Positions 26,452 through 36,407 are shown, counted from the first letter of the stretch. The stretch: 64,000 bases of DNA from Ruminococcus bromii (GCF_002834225.1 NZ_NNSR01000063.1:1-64000), one strand, 5' to 3'. Notes: generated by a model not told the origin, from the letters alone. Made by a program: numbers and translations.

Positions 26452-26641
26452 ATTCCTGCCCGATACGCGAATGATTTTAAAATAACCCTACAACATTTAA
26501 ATCGGGAGCTTCGCTCCTTTGAACCGTGTGCAGACCTCCCGTTTTCTCGGAAGAAGGGAGCCTGAAGTTCAAGGGCTGGCACCCACCTGTCACTCAAGTA
26601 GGCAGGTTATTCCAAAAATCATACGGTCGGGCGGGTTTTTT
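26452..26641 (+). ncRNA. ssrS: 6S RNA
   Basis: 6S RNA binds housekeeping RNA polymerase by mimicking an open promoter. About 190 bases fold accordingly. The ends close through 26455-26464 with 26626-26635, followed by TTTTTT. Next come 26481-26487 with 26605-26611 and 26488-26491 with 26598-26601. The large central bubble has a small hairpin on each side (GGAGCTTCGCTCC; GGGCTGGCACCC). The inner arm CTTTGAAC (26517-26524) pairs with 26567-26574, and the apical stem CTCCC/GGGAG is at 26536-26560. The motif GTTCAAGGGCTGGCACCCACC recalls known 6S RNAs. A TATAAT lies at 26422-26427, so the primary transcript may start near 26434. Confidence 0.82.
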
Positions 26642-26697
26642 ATTGTTATTAAAGCTATATAAAATATCAATAATATATAAACAGGAGAAGTAATAAT

Positions 26698-27660
26698 ATG
26701 AATATTTCCGTTTTAGGTTGCGGTCGCTGGGGCAGCTGCATTGCCTGGTATCTCGACAAAATCGGTCATAATGTTTTGAGCTGCGGGCTTGTCGACGCTC
26801 CCGAGTTCATACAGCTTAAAGAAACATATAAAAACGATTACCTCACATTTCCAAAATCTATAGAGGTATCATCAAACCTTGAGCATGCAATTGAAAGAGC
26901 CGAGGTTATTATAATTTCGATTTCATCTCAGTATCTGCGTTCATATTTTGCAGACATTTCAAAATATAATCTTGACGGCAAGACAATTGTCCTCTGCATG
27001 AAGGGTGTTGAGGCAACTACGGGCAAAAGGCTCAGCGAGGTTGTCGGTGAGTTTGTTGATGAAAGCAAAACTCCTGTTGCAGTGTGGGTCGGTCCCGGAC
27101 ATCCGCAGGATTATGTAAGGGGAATTCCAAACTGTATGGTTATCGACAGCAATAATCACGAGGTTAAGGAAAAGCTCGTAAATGAATTTACAAGCGACCT
27201 TATCAGATTCTACCTTGGAACAGACCTTATCGGCAGTGAAATCGGCGCCGCTGCTAAGAATGTTATCGGCATTGCGGCAGGTATGCTTGACGGACTTAAC
27301 TACACCTCACTAAAAGGTGCGTTGATGGCAAGAGGCACACGGGAAATTGCACGACTCATTAAGGCGCTCGGCGGCAATGAAATGAGTGCCTACGGACTTT
27401 GTCATCTTGGCGACTATGAGGCTACCTTGTTTTCAAAATGGAGTCACAACAGGATGTACGGAGAAAGCTTTGCAAAAGGTGACAGGTTCACAAAGCTTGC
27501 CGAGGGTGTTATGACTTCAAAGGCATTGTACAAGCTTGGTCAGGAATACGGAGTTGACCTTCCGATTGTTGAATCGGTGTACAAGGTTTTATTTGACGGT
27601 ACAGATATTAAAGAGGCGCTCGGTACTCTGTTTATGCGTTCTGTCAAGAAAGAATTTTAA
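26698..27660 (+). CDS. gpsA: NAD(P)-dependent glycerol-3-phosphate dehydrogenase
   Basis: GpsA reduces dihydroxyacetone phosphate to sn-glycerol 3-phosphate, the backbone for phospholipids. The 320 residues begin with a Rossmann dinucleotide motif (ISVLGCGRWGSCIA). The conserved lysine is in CMKGVE, WVGPGHPQ corresponds to the GPSHAxE segment, and AAAKNVIGIAAGMLDGL is the catalytic-lysine region. GPSHAxE is changed to GPGHPQD, which marks a divergent subgroup rather than a broken enzyme. AGGAG precedes the ATG. The next gene, a membrane glycosyltransferase, follows after 17 bases. Confidence 0.85.
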   Translation: MNISVLGCGRWGSCIAWYLDKIGHNVLSCGLVDAPEFIQLKETYKNDYLTFPKSIEVSSNLEHAIERAEVIIISISSQYLRSYFADISKYNLDGKTIVLCMKGVEATTGKRLSEVVGEFVDESKTPVAVWVGPGHPQDYVRGIPNCMVIDSNNHEVKEKLVNEFTSDLIRFYLGTDLIGSEIGAAAKNVIGIAAGMLDGLNYTSLKGALMARGTREIARLIKALGGNEMSAYGLCHLGDYEATLFSKWSHNRMYGESFAKGDRFTKLAEGVMTSKALYKLGQEYGVDLPIVESVYKVLFDGTDIKEALGTLFMRSVKKEF

Positions 27661-27677
27661 TTGGGCAGGTACATAAT

Positions 27678-29369
27678 ATGAGTAATACTAAAGCTAAAAA
27701 CAATTCAAAAAATTCAAAAAAATCTAAGCAGACTGCAAAAACGGTTACTTCTGTCAAAAAGCAGAATACAGTCGAGTATGTTATTGTAAACATTCTTTGT
27801 CTGTTTGTATTCATAGCATTTGCATACATAGCAATTATGAGCTTTGTGCAGACAAGCGTGTTTGATTCGGCAAATTACGGCAGTGAAGTAATTTTGTATC
27901 AAACGGATAATATTGCACTTAACATTCTGTTCACTGCTCTGTTTACGGTTTTCATATTTAAAATGAAAAAGCACTATGACTTTTTCGCAAAGGTAAATCT
28001 GAAATATATGCAAATCTGTCTTGCGGCTTTTGTTATGATTGTGGGACTTGTGTGGATATTCTCAGTAACCTCTGTTCCTGCAGCTGACAGCTACAACATC
28101 TATGAAACAGCGTCACAGGCGGCAAAGGGCAACTATTTGTCATTTCAAAACAACAGCGGTTTTTACAACAGCGACTTTTACAGCGGATATGCCTACTACA
28201 ACTTTTATCCGTTTCAGCTTGGCTTTGTGTTTATAAGTGAAATTTTTTACAGAATTTTCGGCACAGAAAGCACAATGTCCATTCAGGTGTTCAATGTAAT
28301 GTGTACGGCGGCGGCTTATCTGGGAATTGTAAACATTACAAAACTGCTTTTCAAAAAGCGTTCGATTGAATTTATTTCAATCCTTTTGCTTGCCGGATGC
28401 TTCCAGCCTGTTCTCTTCTGTACCTTCGTTTATGGTAATATTATAGGTATGTGTTTTGCAATTTGGGCATCATACTTCCTCATCAAGTATTTTCAGACAA
28501 ACAAATATTTATTGCTCATTCCATGTGCCGTGCTTCTTGTTGTTTCAACGCTTGCAAAGTACAACAACCTGATTTATCTTGTTGCGTTTGTTATTATGCT
28601 GATTATTCACACAATTAAGGCTAAAAAGTGGCAGAGCATTGCGTTTGCACTTGCAATCTGCATTGCTGTTGTCGGAACAAGCAACCTTGTTATTATGAGC
28701 TACGAGAACCGTTCGGGCGTTAAGCTTTCAAGCGGTGTTACACAGGTTATGTATCTTGATATGGGTATCAACGACTCCTATATGGCCCCCGGTTGGTACA
28801 ACGGTATTGCACTTGACGATTACAGAAATGCGGGGCTTGATGCCAAAGCAGGAAATGCACAGGCTTGGAGCAATATCAAATCAAGAATGAATTATTTCGG
28901 CAAGAACAGTAATTATATGATTGACTTCTTCTCGAAGAAAATCACCAGCCAATGGAACGAAACAACCTACGAAAGCATCTGGGTAAGCAAGGTTAAAAAT
29001 CATACAAACGAGCTTAATTGGATCGGCAAAGGAATGTACGACGGCAGTATCGGACAGTTCTTTGAACTGTATTTTAACTTATATATGCAAATTCTTTTCA
29101 TAGCATTTGCGGTGGGAATTTACTTCCTGTTCCTCAACAAAAAGACAAACATCGAAACAGTACTGCTTCCCCTTGTTCTGTTGGGTGCATTCGGTTATCA
29201 TCTGCTGTTTGAGGGCAAATCACAATATGTGCTTACTTACATAATTCTTATGATTCCTACAGCGTCGTTCGCATTTGAGTGTATTCTCAACGGCAAATAT
29301 ACAAAAATCAAAGAATTTGTCGGAAAGCTTAAAGAAATTCCCGAAAAGAAAGAAAACGAAAAAGCCTGA
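27678..29369 (+). CDS. GT39/PMT-like membrane glycosyltransferase
   Basis: A 563-residue protein with a lysine/asparagine-rich cytoplasmic N-terminus (residues 1-30) and about 11-12 membrane helices. The first extracellular loop (ADSYNIYETASQAAKGNY...) carries an Asp in the position of the catalytic loop of GT-C enzymes such as protein mannosyltransferases and ArnT. Such enzymes use lipid-linked sugars to modify cell-surface polymers. The substrate is unknown. It sits behind gpsA in one transcript, so a role in lipoteichoic-acid or glycolipid modification is possible but unproven. Ends in a strong terminator. Confidence 0.7.
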   Translation: MSNTKAKNNSKNSKKSKQTAKTVTSVKKQNTVEYVIVNILCLFVFIAFAYIAIMSFVQTSVFDSANYGSEVILYQTDNIALNILFTALFTVFIFKMKKHYDFFAKVNLKYMQICLAAFVMIVGLVWIFSVTSVPAADSYNIYETASQAAKGNYLSFQNNSGFYNSDFYSGYAYYNFYPFQLGFVFISEIFYRIFGTESTMSIQVFNVMCTAAAYLGIVNITKLLFKKRSIEFISILLLAGCFQPVLFCTFVYGNIIGMCFAIWASYFLIKYFQTNKYLLLIPCAVLLVVSTLAKYNNLIYLVAFVIMLIIHTIKAKKWQSIAFALAICIAVVGTSNLVIMSYENRSGVKLSSGVTQVMYLDMGINDSYMAPGWYNGIALDDYRNAGLDAKAGNAQAWSNIKSRMNYFGKNSNYMIDFFSKKITSQWNETTYESIWVSKVKNHTNELNWIGKGMYDGSIGQFFELYFNLYMQILFIAFAVGIYFLFLNKKTNIETVLLPLVLLGAFGYHLLFEGKSQYVLTYIILMIPTASFAFECILNGKYTKIKEFVGKLKEIPEKKENEKA

Positions 29370-29380
29370 TAAAATGATTG

Positions 29381-29410
29381 AAGCGGACAGTTAATTATGT
29401 CCGCTTTTTC
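29381..29410 (+). terminator. Terminator between the glycosyltransferase and degV
   Basis: AAGCGGAC at 29381-29388 pairs with GTCCGCTT at 29399-29406, followed by TTTTC. The A-rich left side makes it usable for the convergent degV transcript, whose stop is at 29412. Confidence 0.8.
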
Positions 29411-29411
29411 T

Positions 29412-30257
29412 TTACTCTTTTTTGACAAATGCAATACCCGTGCTGCCCTCTCCTATATGACTGCCGACAACACAACCAACGCTGACGATACCGCCCTCAT
29501 CAAATACAACTCCTTTTGAAATTATCAGCTTTGAAAAATACAATGCAAGGTTTCTTGAATTGGTGTGCATTATATAAAGCGGATAATTTGAGTCTATTTC
29601 GTATTTTTTCAATGACATCAGCATATGATTCATACCGTGGCGCATTCCGATTGTCTTAGCCTCAAAAGCTACACTGCCCGACTCGGCAATACTGATTACA
29701 GGCTTTATTCTCCCTGTTGAGCCGAGTAATGCGGCGGCATTTGTATGTCTGCCGCCGCCATACAGATACTTCATATCATCTATGCAGGCATAAACTATAA
29801 TTCTTTTTCTGAATTTTAAAAGAGAATCCGCAATTTCTTCAGCCGTAAACCCATTGTCACGAAGCCGCAGAGCTTCTTTCACAACAAGTTTTTGTCCGGC
29901 TGAGGCAGATTTGCTGTCAACAACATAACAATTTTCATATCCGAGCAAATCTCTTGCAAGAACTGCACTCTGATATGAACCGCTTAATGCAGAGGAAACA
30001 GTTATAATAACAACCGAGTCACCGTTATCTCTCGCCTTTTTTAAGACACATTCGTAAACATACGGTGACGGTTGAGAGGTTTTCGGCAAAGTTTTCGACA
30101 GCCTTGCAAGCCTGTAAAAGCGTTCCTTTGAATGAAGAAAATCATCCTTATATTCCTTTCCGTCAATAAACACAGCCAGAGGTACCGTTGAAATGCCGAG
30201 TCTTTCGCTTTCGGAATGTTCAAAATCAGCGGCTGAATCGGTAATAATTCTGATCAT
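29412..30257 (-). CDS. DegV-family fatty-acid-binding protein
   Basis: DegV/FakB proteins present a bound fatty acid to the kinase FakA for phosphorylation. The 281 residues start MIRIITDSAADF, contain the fatty-acid-carboxylate contact region (TVSSALSGSYQSA) and the RHGMNHML motif, and end with the usual GPGTxGIAFV-like tail (GEGSTGIAFVKKE). GAGGTG lies upstream of the ATG. The kinase partner is not in the window. The gene is monocistronic between two terminators. Confidence 0.88.
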   Translation of the reverse strand: MIRIITDSAADFEHSESERLGISTVPLAVFIDGKEYKDDFLHSKERFYRLARLSKTLPKTSQPSPYVYECVLKKARDNGDSVVIITVSSALSGSYQSAVLARDLLGYENCYVVDSKSASAGQKLVVKEALRLRDNGFTAEEIADSLLKFRKRIIVYACIDDMKYLYGGGRHTNAAALLGSTGRIKPVISIAESGSVAFEAKTIGMRHGMNHMLMSLKKYEIDSNYPLYIMHTNSRNLALYFSKLIISKGVVFDEGGIVSVGCVVGSHIGEGSTGIAFVKKE

Positions 30258-30319
30258 ATATAGGTATCACCTCAAAATAATATCTTGTAATATTATTTTC
30301 AAATTTACCTTAATTATGC

Positions 30320-30346
30320 AAAAAAACCGACAGCAAAAACTGTCGG
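30320..30346 (-). terminator. Terminator of the PqqD-peptidase-nucleotidyltransferase operon
   Basis: CCGACAG (30327-30333) pairs with CTGTCGG (30340-30346); on the minus strand the stem is followed by TTTTTTTG, a strong U-tract. It marks the end of the three-gene cassette. Confidence 0.85.
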
Positions 30347-30363
30347 GAGGTTGATTTGCATAT

Positions 30364-31584
30364 TCAATTTCCGAAATTATTTATCCCAATACCGTCAAAA
30401 CCCATTTCATCCAAAAGGGACTTGTACAAATTTACATCTTCATCCGTGTATGACATACGGTTTTTGATACCCGATTTAAAATTGATATCTCTGTCTACAA
30501 AAAGCCTTTTTCCCCACATATGACACCATGAAATCGGTAAAAGGAACGGTGTTTTTTTTACATATGGATACTTATACTGCATTTCGGATTTTGGTGGAAA
30601 TATAGAGGACACAAGATATGAGAACTTTGATTTGTTATTCTCGGTAATTGTCTTGTGGGAATTTATCATCGTGCCGACATCTACCCTGCCGAGTGTACCG
30701 CTGAGCAGAATATATTCTTCGATATCATCAAATTTAAGTTCAGCCTGTGGCTTTGCAAACCAGTTGAACGCAATCTCACGAACACGCTTTTCATACTTTG
30801 CAATACCGATTTTTTCAAGCATCACATTAAGATAGTCATAATCAAGCTCAGATTGATGATTTTTCAAGAAAACATAGCTGTCAAGCACCATTCTTGCTCC
30901 CATTCCGCCGATTCTGAAATGATTCGAGTTATGAACAAGCATATAGATATAAAAGTCCTCATGGCTCATTTCATATGAATAGCTGTAGCCGTCACGCTTT
31001 ATTGAACGGTCAAGCTGATTAACAAGCAACGGATAGGATTTCTCGTTTTCATGGACAAGAGTTGCATGCATTTCAATGTTCATCATCGGTTTTTTTTCAA
31101 AATGATACTGGTTGTCATCTTCATTCAGAAAAGTGTATCCGAGTTCGGAAAAAACTTTTTTAACCAAATCAATCTGCTTTCTGTCAAACAGAATATCAAC
31201 ATCCGACACGGAACGAAAATCGGAACGGGGATACTCTCTTTTCATAAAATATCCCTTTAAAGGAATGTTCTTGATTTTGTTTTTATCAAAAGCCTTCAGA
31301 ATCTTTTCGGTTTCATATGAGAGATTTCCGTCAATCAGCATTTCAGCCGATAACTCCTGCTTGAATTTTGCATATACTTCGGGGGAAACATATTTTTTGT
31401 CAAGCGTCAAAACCGCATTGGCAACAAGAGCTTCCACACTGCAATACTTTGCAAGCATCTTTATCGACTGCCATTTTATTCCCTCATAGGGAATCAGAGG
31501 TGCTGTGCCGTTTACAGACGAAGAAACAAGTTCAAGCAGATATTTAAATTCAATTTTTTCATTATCGTTAAGATGTTTCTTCAT
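30364..31584 (-). CDS. NTP_transf_5-type nucleotidyltransferase
   Basis: A 406-residue protein of the uncharacterised nucleotidyltransferase family PF14907. The segment IPLKGYFMKREYPRSDFRSVSDVDILFD (residues about 103-130) carries the substrate-binding Lys-Gly and the metal-binding Asp-x-Asp of the pol-beta fold. Family members occur in lasso-peptide clusters, where one modifies the peptide, and beside polysaccharide genes. The ATG overlaps the end of the peptidase gene by 17 bases and uses its AAAGGA, so the two are translationally coupled. What it transfers, and to what, is unknown. Confidence 0.72.
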   Translation of the reverse strand: MKKHLNDNEKIEFKYLLELVSSSVNGTAPLIPYEGIKWQSIKMLAKYCSVEALVANAVLTLDKKYVSPEVYAKFKQELSAEMLIDGNLSYETEKILKAFDKNKIKNIPLKGYFMKREYPRSDFRSVSDVDILFDRKQIDLVKKVFSELGYTFLNEDDNQYHFEKKPMMNIEMHATLVHENEKSYPLLVNQLDRSIKRDGYSYSYEMSHEDFYIYMLVHNSNHFRIGGMGARMVLDSYVFLKNHQSELDYDYLNVMLEKIGIAKYEKRVREIAFNWFAKPQAELKFDDIEEYILLSGTLGRVDVGTMINSHKTITENNKSKFSYLVSSIFPPKSEMQYKYPYVKKTPFLLPISWCHMWGKRLFVDRDINFKSGIKNRMSYTDEDVNLYKSLLDEMGFDGIGINNFGN

Positions 31585-32071
31585 TTTTATTTCCTTTTTT
31601 CGGTTTTAATTTACCAAATGTATTTTTGGTTCTTACAACAATTGAAACTATAACCCGTCTTATGGGCTTTGAATAGAACATAAATTCAAGATAGGCTCTG
31701 TACTTCAGCGAATTAACTTTATAAGGCTTGCCTTTTCTGTAAAAAGCCGTTACGACCCCTACTATGTCTTCATCGGTAATACCCTTTTCAACCTCAAACT
31801 GATTATCGCCGCACATCGTGTAACTGCCGTCACCGCCAAAGTTTACAACTCTGTGAAGCACATATGAGCCGTCTTTTCTCCTGTATAAGGGCAAATCAAA
31901 AAGATGGAGCCTTCCCTTCGGTTTTGATAAAACTACCGTGTCGTCACCGTCACGGAGCATCGGAAGCATACTTGTCCCCCTTGGATTGAATGTGACCGTG
32001 CCGCCCGCGTCAAGCTTTTCGGCAATAATCTGCATCACATCATCAAGATTTACATCTTTATTCAAGGACAT
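31568..32071 (-). CDS. S24/S26-family peptidase-like protein
   Basis: A 167-residue protein with the signal-peptidase/LexA fold core. The probable nucleophile is Ser34 in RGTSMLPML. His73 in SYVLHRVV occupies the general-base position as in SipW-like enzymes, and CGDNQFEVEKG matches the conserved GDN box. It has no clear N-terminal membrane anchor; a basic C-terminal region (KLKPKKGNK) could contact membrane. The ATG at 32071 lies inside the end of the PqqD gene, with GAGG just upstream. In this setting it may cleave a leader peptide, but no precursor gene is visible nearby. Confidence 0.7.
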   Translation of the reverse strand: MSLNKDVNLDDVMQIIAEKLDAGGTVTFNPRGTSMLPMLRDGDDTVVLSKPKGRLHLFDLPLYRRKDGSYVLHRVVNFGGDGSYTMCGDNQFEVEKGITDEDIVGVVTAFYRKGKPYKVNSLKYRAYLEFMFYSKPIRRVIVSIVVRTKNTFGKLKPKKGNKNEETS

Positions 32072-32321
32072 CAGCCTCTTCCAGCTTTTTGATAAAGGAA
32101 TCAATATCGGCACTCGCCTTTTCTTCGCTCACTTCATACTCATCAAGCATTGCTTTGAGCAAATCAGCCTTTTCGCAATCGCTTTGGAGCTTTTCAAAAA
32201 GGAATGCACCTGTTTCGTTAAGGTTAATAATTCCGTTAAAATCAAGCGTCAGCTTATTTACGGGAACTACAACATACGAATCTGCAACCTTTCGCAGAAC
32301 AAAATCTTCTTTTATCTTCAT
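32058..32321 (-). CDS. PqqD-like peptide-binding protein
   Basis: An 87-residue protein of the PqqD superfamily: FVLRKVADSYVVVPV, then LNETGAFLFEKL, then a C-terminal helix. PqqD-type domains bind the leader of ribosomally made peptides and deliver them to modifying enzymes (RiPP recognition element). Small stand-alone versions also occur beside nucleotidyltransferases and HPr-kinase-like genes in clostridial glycan clusters. The ATG at 32321 is chosen over a 31-codon longer frame because CAGGTG lies just upstream. It is the first gene of the cassette and overlaps the peptidase by 14 bases. Confidence 0.75.
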   Translation of the reverse strand: MKIKEDFVLRKVADSYVVVPVNKLTLDFNGIINLNETGAFLFEKLQSDCEKADLLKAMLDEYEVSEEKASADIDSFIKKLEEADVLE

Positions 32322-32367
32322 AAAATCACCTGTTTTCCGTGTGAATTTTTTATCCGTATTTAAATTA

Positions 32368-32396
32368 ATTATAATATACCTTTCGACAAAAAGCAA
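32368..32396 (-). promoter_or_regulatory. Promoter of the PqqD cassette
   Basis: On the minus strand TTGCTT (32391-32396) and TATAAT (32368-32373) are 17 bases apart, with 46 bases from the -10 box to the start codon. No small precursor-peptide frame fits between this promoter and the PqqD gene. Confidence 0.7.
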
Positions 32397-32417
32397 GAAA
32401 AAGGATTTGAGCATAAA

Positions 32418-32446
32418 ATTACCGCAGACCTTTTGAGTCTGCGGTA
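32418..32446 (-). terminator. Terminator of groEL
   Basis: TACCGCAGAC (32420-32429) pairs perfectly with GTCTGCGGTA (32437-32446); on the minus strand it is followed by ATTTTATG. It separates groEL from the PqqD cassette. Confidence 0.75.
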
Positions 32447-32478
32447 AAATTTATCTATAATATTATAAGCTTACGGGA

Positions 32479-34113
<1,635 letters not shown>

Positions 34114-34138
34114 TTACCTCCGTATATTTAACAGTTAA

Positions 34139-34423
34139 TTATTCAAGAGTTGCGAGTATGTCTGACTGGTTCACGATTGTGTACTCTTCGCCGTCAATCT
34201 TTACCTGTGTGCCTGCATATTTGCTTGCGATTACCTTATCGCCAACGCTGACATACATTTTTACTTCCTTGCCGTCAACGACACCGCCGGGGCCAACAGC
34301 AACAACGGATGCGAACTGTGGCTTTTCCTGAGCAGCAGATGAAAGAATGATGCCGCTCTTTGTTTTTTCCTCAGCTTCTTCAACTTTTAAAACGACTCTG
34401 TCGAGTAATGGTTTGATTGTCAT
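34139..34423 (-). CDS. groES: 10 kDa co-chaperonin GroES
   Basis: GroES caps the GroEL ring. The 94 residues begin MTIKPLLDRVVLK and contain the mobile loop (KSGIILSSAAQEKPQ) and the roof loop VGPGGVVDGKEV. AGGAGG stands ahead of the ATG. The gene follows a CIRCE operator, so it is repressed by HrcA and induced by heat. Confidence 0.99.
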   Translation of the reverse strand: MTIKPLLDRVVLKVEEAEEKTKSGIILSSAAQEKPQFASVVAVGPGGVVDGKEVKMYVSVGDKVIASKYAGTQVKIDGEEYTIVNQSDILATLE

Positions 34424-34467
34424 AAATACAGCCTCCTGTAAAAATTTAATAATTGCATTTTAATTGG

Positions 34468-34494
34468 TTAGCACTCTTGTTTCCTGAGTGCTAA
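34468..34494 (-). promoter_or_regulatory. CIRCE operator of groESL
   Basis: TTAGCACTC-N9-GAGTGCTAA is a perfect CIRCE element, the binding site of the HrcA repressor. It lies downstream of the promoter on the minus strand, so it overlaps the start of the transcript. hrcA itself is not in the window. Confidence 0.98.
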
Positions 34495-34498
34495 TTAT

Positions 34499-34526
34499 AT
34501 TTTATACCATTTTCAAAAAATGTCAA
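34499..34526 (-). promoter_or_regulatory. Promoter of groESL
   Basis: On the minus strand TTGACA (34521-34526) and TAAAAT (34499-34504) are 16 bases apart, directly upstream of the CIRCE element. About 160 bases of AT-rich sequence without features lie between this promoter and the pseudokinase gene. Confidence 0.7.
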
Positions 34527-34691
34527 GAGAAATTTGACTATTTTTGACCTTTATTTTGTGACAGTTTTCTGAAAATTTTTATAATGTGATTTTTATCGGG
34601 TATATTACGATATTTAATAATAATTCTCGTTTTATCAAAAAAATAAGACGAACCGAAAAAGTCCGTCTTAAAAGCTATGTTGTTTAGTTAA

Positions 34692-36326
34692 TCAGTTTGA
34701 TGATTGCGTATTTGTCTGTTCTTTGCCTTTGCTGACAATGAGAATAACAGTTGAACCGTATTCAAGAGTATCACCCTCAACATGTTCCTTATAGCGAATA
34801 ACTCTGCCCTCGGCAACCTTGTCACTGTACTCATACTCTGCAGTTGCAAGAAGTCCCTGAGCGGCAATGTCCGACGCTACGGAATCAAGCTTTTCACCCT
34901 CAACCTTTGGGAGAGTTCTCATCTGTGAACCCTTGCTTACGCAGATACTTACTACAACCGAATCTTCCTGCGTAATTTTTGAGCCTGCGGCAGGTGACTG
35001 CGACATAATCTTGCCCTCTGCATAGTCATCGCTGTATTCGTCGTTAAGCGTTCTGTAAATTGTGATATTACTGTTGCCTTCGGCACTCTTTACGGCATCT
35101 TCATATGTCATTCCCACATAGTTCGGAATTGTTGCACCTGTCCACTCGGTACTCTGAGTAGAGCTTACGCTTGCATCGGTATTGTTAGCAAACATTCCGG
35201 CAAGAGGGTTCTGCATCAGCCAAAATACGCCTGCGATACCGAGAACAAGAACTGTTACAGCGGCAGCAATAATAATTATTGATGCGTGCGACATACCGTT
35301 AGAGGTTTTGCGCTTACGCTCGTTCTTTGAGAGATTCATACTTGCGGTTCTTGAGATTTCATCCTGAATTGCCTTTGCTGTATGGGCAACGGAAAGCTGA
35401 GAACGAAGCTCGTCAAAATCTGTGATACGGTTTTCTCTTTCAACCTGCAAGCCGTTTGCAAGAGCCGAAACAACATGCGGCGGGAGCCGCTTTACGGTTG
35501 TTGTGCTCATAAGAAGTCTGCTGTCCTTACGGCGCTCAACGGCACTCTTTGGCATATGACCTGTAAGCGCATAGAAAAGCGTTGCACAAAAGCCGTAAAT
35601 ATCGGTAATATCGTCAAGCGGAAAATTGTCATCGTACTGTTCGGGAGCAGCACTTCCCGAGAAAAGCTGTGATTTAAGAGGCGTACCTCTTTTGCGTTCA
35701 TTTTCAGATGCAAATCCGGAAATCTTAACCTTACCCGTTGCCGTTATATACATATTTTTAGGCGCAATTGCATAGTGACCGATGCCTCTCTTATGAAGAG
35801 CTTCAAGAGCGGAAATTACAGGCATAAAAAGCGGTCGTGCAATATCCCACTCAAGATGACCGTTACTGCGTTCAACATACTCTTCAAAAGGAATGAGATC
35901 CTCGTTTTCCTCAACAACATAAACCGTGTTGTTCTCTTCAAAAATGTTGTGAACATTCATAAGAGCAGACAATTCACGAAGCTCGGAAAGAATTTTATAA
36001 TAGTTGAGAAAATCATCTTTGAGCTTATTATAAACCAGACGATTTTCATAGTTAATTTTAACCTCTGCAGTTCCCTCGTCACGGGAAAAAAGTCCGATGG
36101 GAAGAAATTCACAGATGATTACGATGTCACCTGTCTGTTTGTCGTGGCTAATATAGCGCGTGCTTTCACCATTGGTATCAATTCCTGCACCGACAATATA
36201 GCGGTTTTGAAGAATAGTTCCGTATGGTAAAAAAGGAGCCTGCTGTTTTTCTGTTGTATCAAATCCGCAGGACGGGCAAATCTTATTGTCACCTATTTCC
36301 TGCATGCATCCCATACACAATGACAT
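34692..36326 (-). CDS. Membrane PASTA-domain pseudokinase
   Basis: A 544-residue protein with the layout of a Ser/Thr kinase receptor but a dead kinase domain. Order: zinc ribbon (Cys4, Cys7, Cys17, Cys20), kinase-like domain about 35-310, membrane helix about 349-371, then two PASTA repeats to about residue 535. The lysine of VAIK is Cys72 (VIICEF). The HRD Asp is Ala186 (HYAIAPKN). The DFG motif is SGF at 203-205. The substrate-lobe motif SAAPEQY is retained. It probably senses muropeptides or scaffolds, perhaps with the active PrkC at 38166-40271. The ATG at 36326 is chosen; a TTG six codons upstream overlaps the only GGAG. Confidence 0.85.
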   Translation of the reverse strand: MSLCMGCMQEIGDNKICPSCGFDTTEKQQAPFLPYGTILQNRYIVGAGIDTNGESTRYISHDKQTGDIVIICEFLPIGLFSRDEGTAEVKINYENRLVYNKLKDDFLNYYKILSELRELSALMNVHNIFEENNTVYVVEENEDLIPFEEYVERSNGHLEWDIARPLFMPVISALEALHKRGIGHYAIAPKNMYITATGKVKISGFASENERKRGTPLKSQLFSGSAAPEQYDDNFPLDDITDIYGFCATLFYALTGHMPKSAVERRKDSRLLMSTTTVKRLPPHVVSALANGLQVERENRITDFDELRSQLSVAHTAKAIQDEISRTASMNLSKNERKRKTSNGMSHASIIIIAAAVTVLVLGIAGVFWLMQNPLAGMFANNTDASVSSTQSTEWTGATIPNYVGMTYEDAVKSAEGNSNITIYRTLNDEYSDDYAEGKIMSQSPAAGSKITQEDSVVVSICVSKGSQMRTLPKVEGEKLDSVASDIAAQGLLATAEYEYSDKVAEGRVIRYKEHVEGDTLEYGSTVILIVSKGKEQTNTQSSN

Positions 36327-36377
36327 ATTATTACTCAACTCCAAATAAGTTTCAATTTCAAATTTTGTCTAAAAAGA

Positions 36378-36407
36378 ATTATACCATAAAAACATATTTC
36401 TTTTCAA
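36378..36407 (-). promoter_or_regulatory. Promoter of the pseudokinase gene
   Basis: On the minus strand TTGAAA (36402-36407) and TATAAT (36378-36383) are 18 bases apart. The pseudokinase is therefore transcribed apart from tRNA-Ala and the thiN operon upstream. Confidence 0.7.

Noticed and set aside
26698-27660. gpsA as a pseudoenzyme because its GPSHAxE motif is altered
   Set aside because: The lysines in CMKGVE and AAAKNVIG and the dinucleotide-binding motif are intact, so it looks like a divergent active enzyme.
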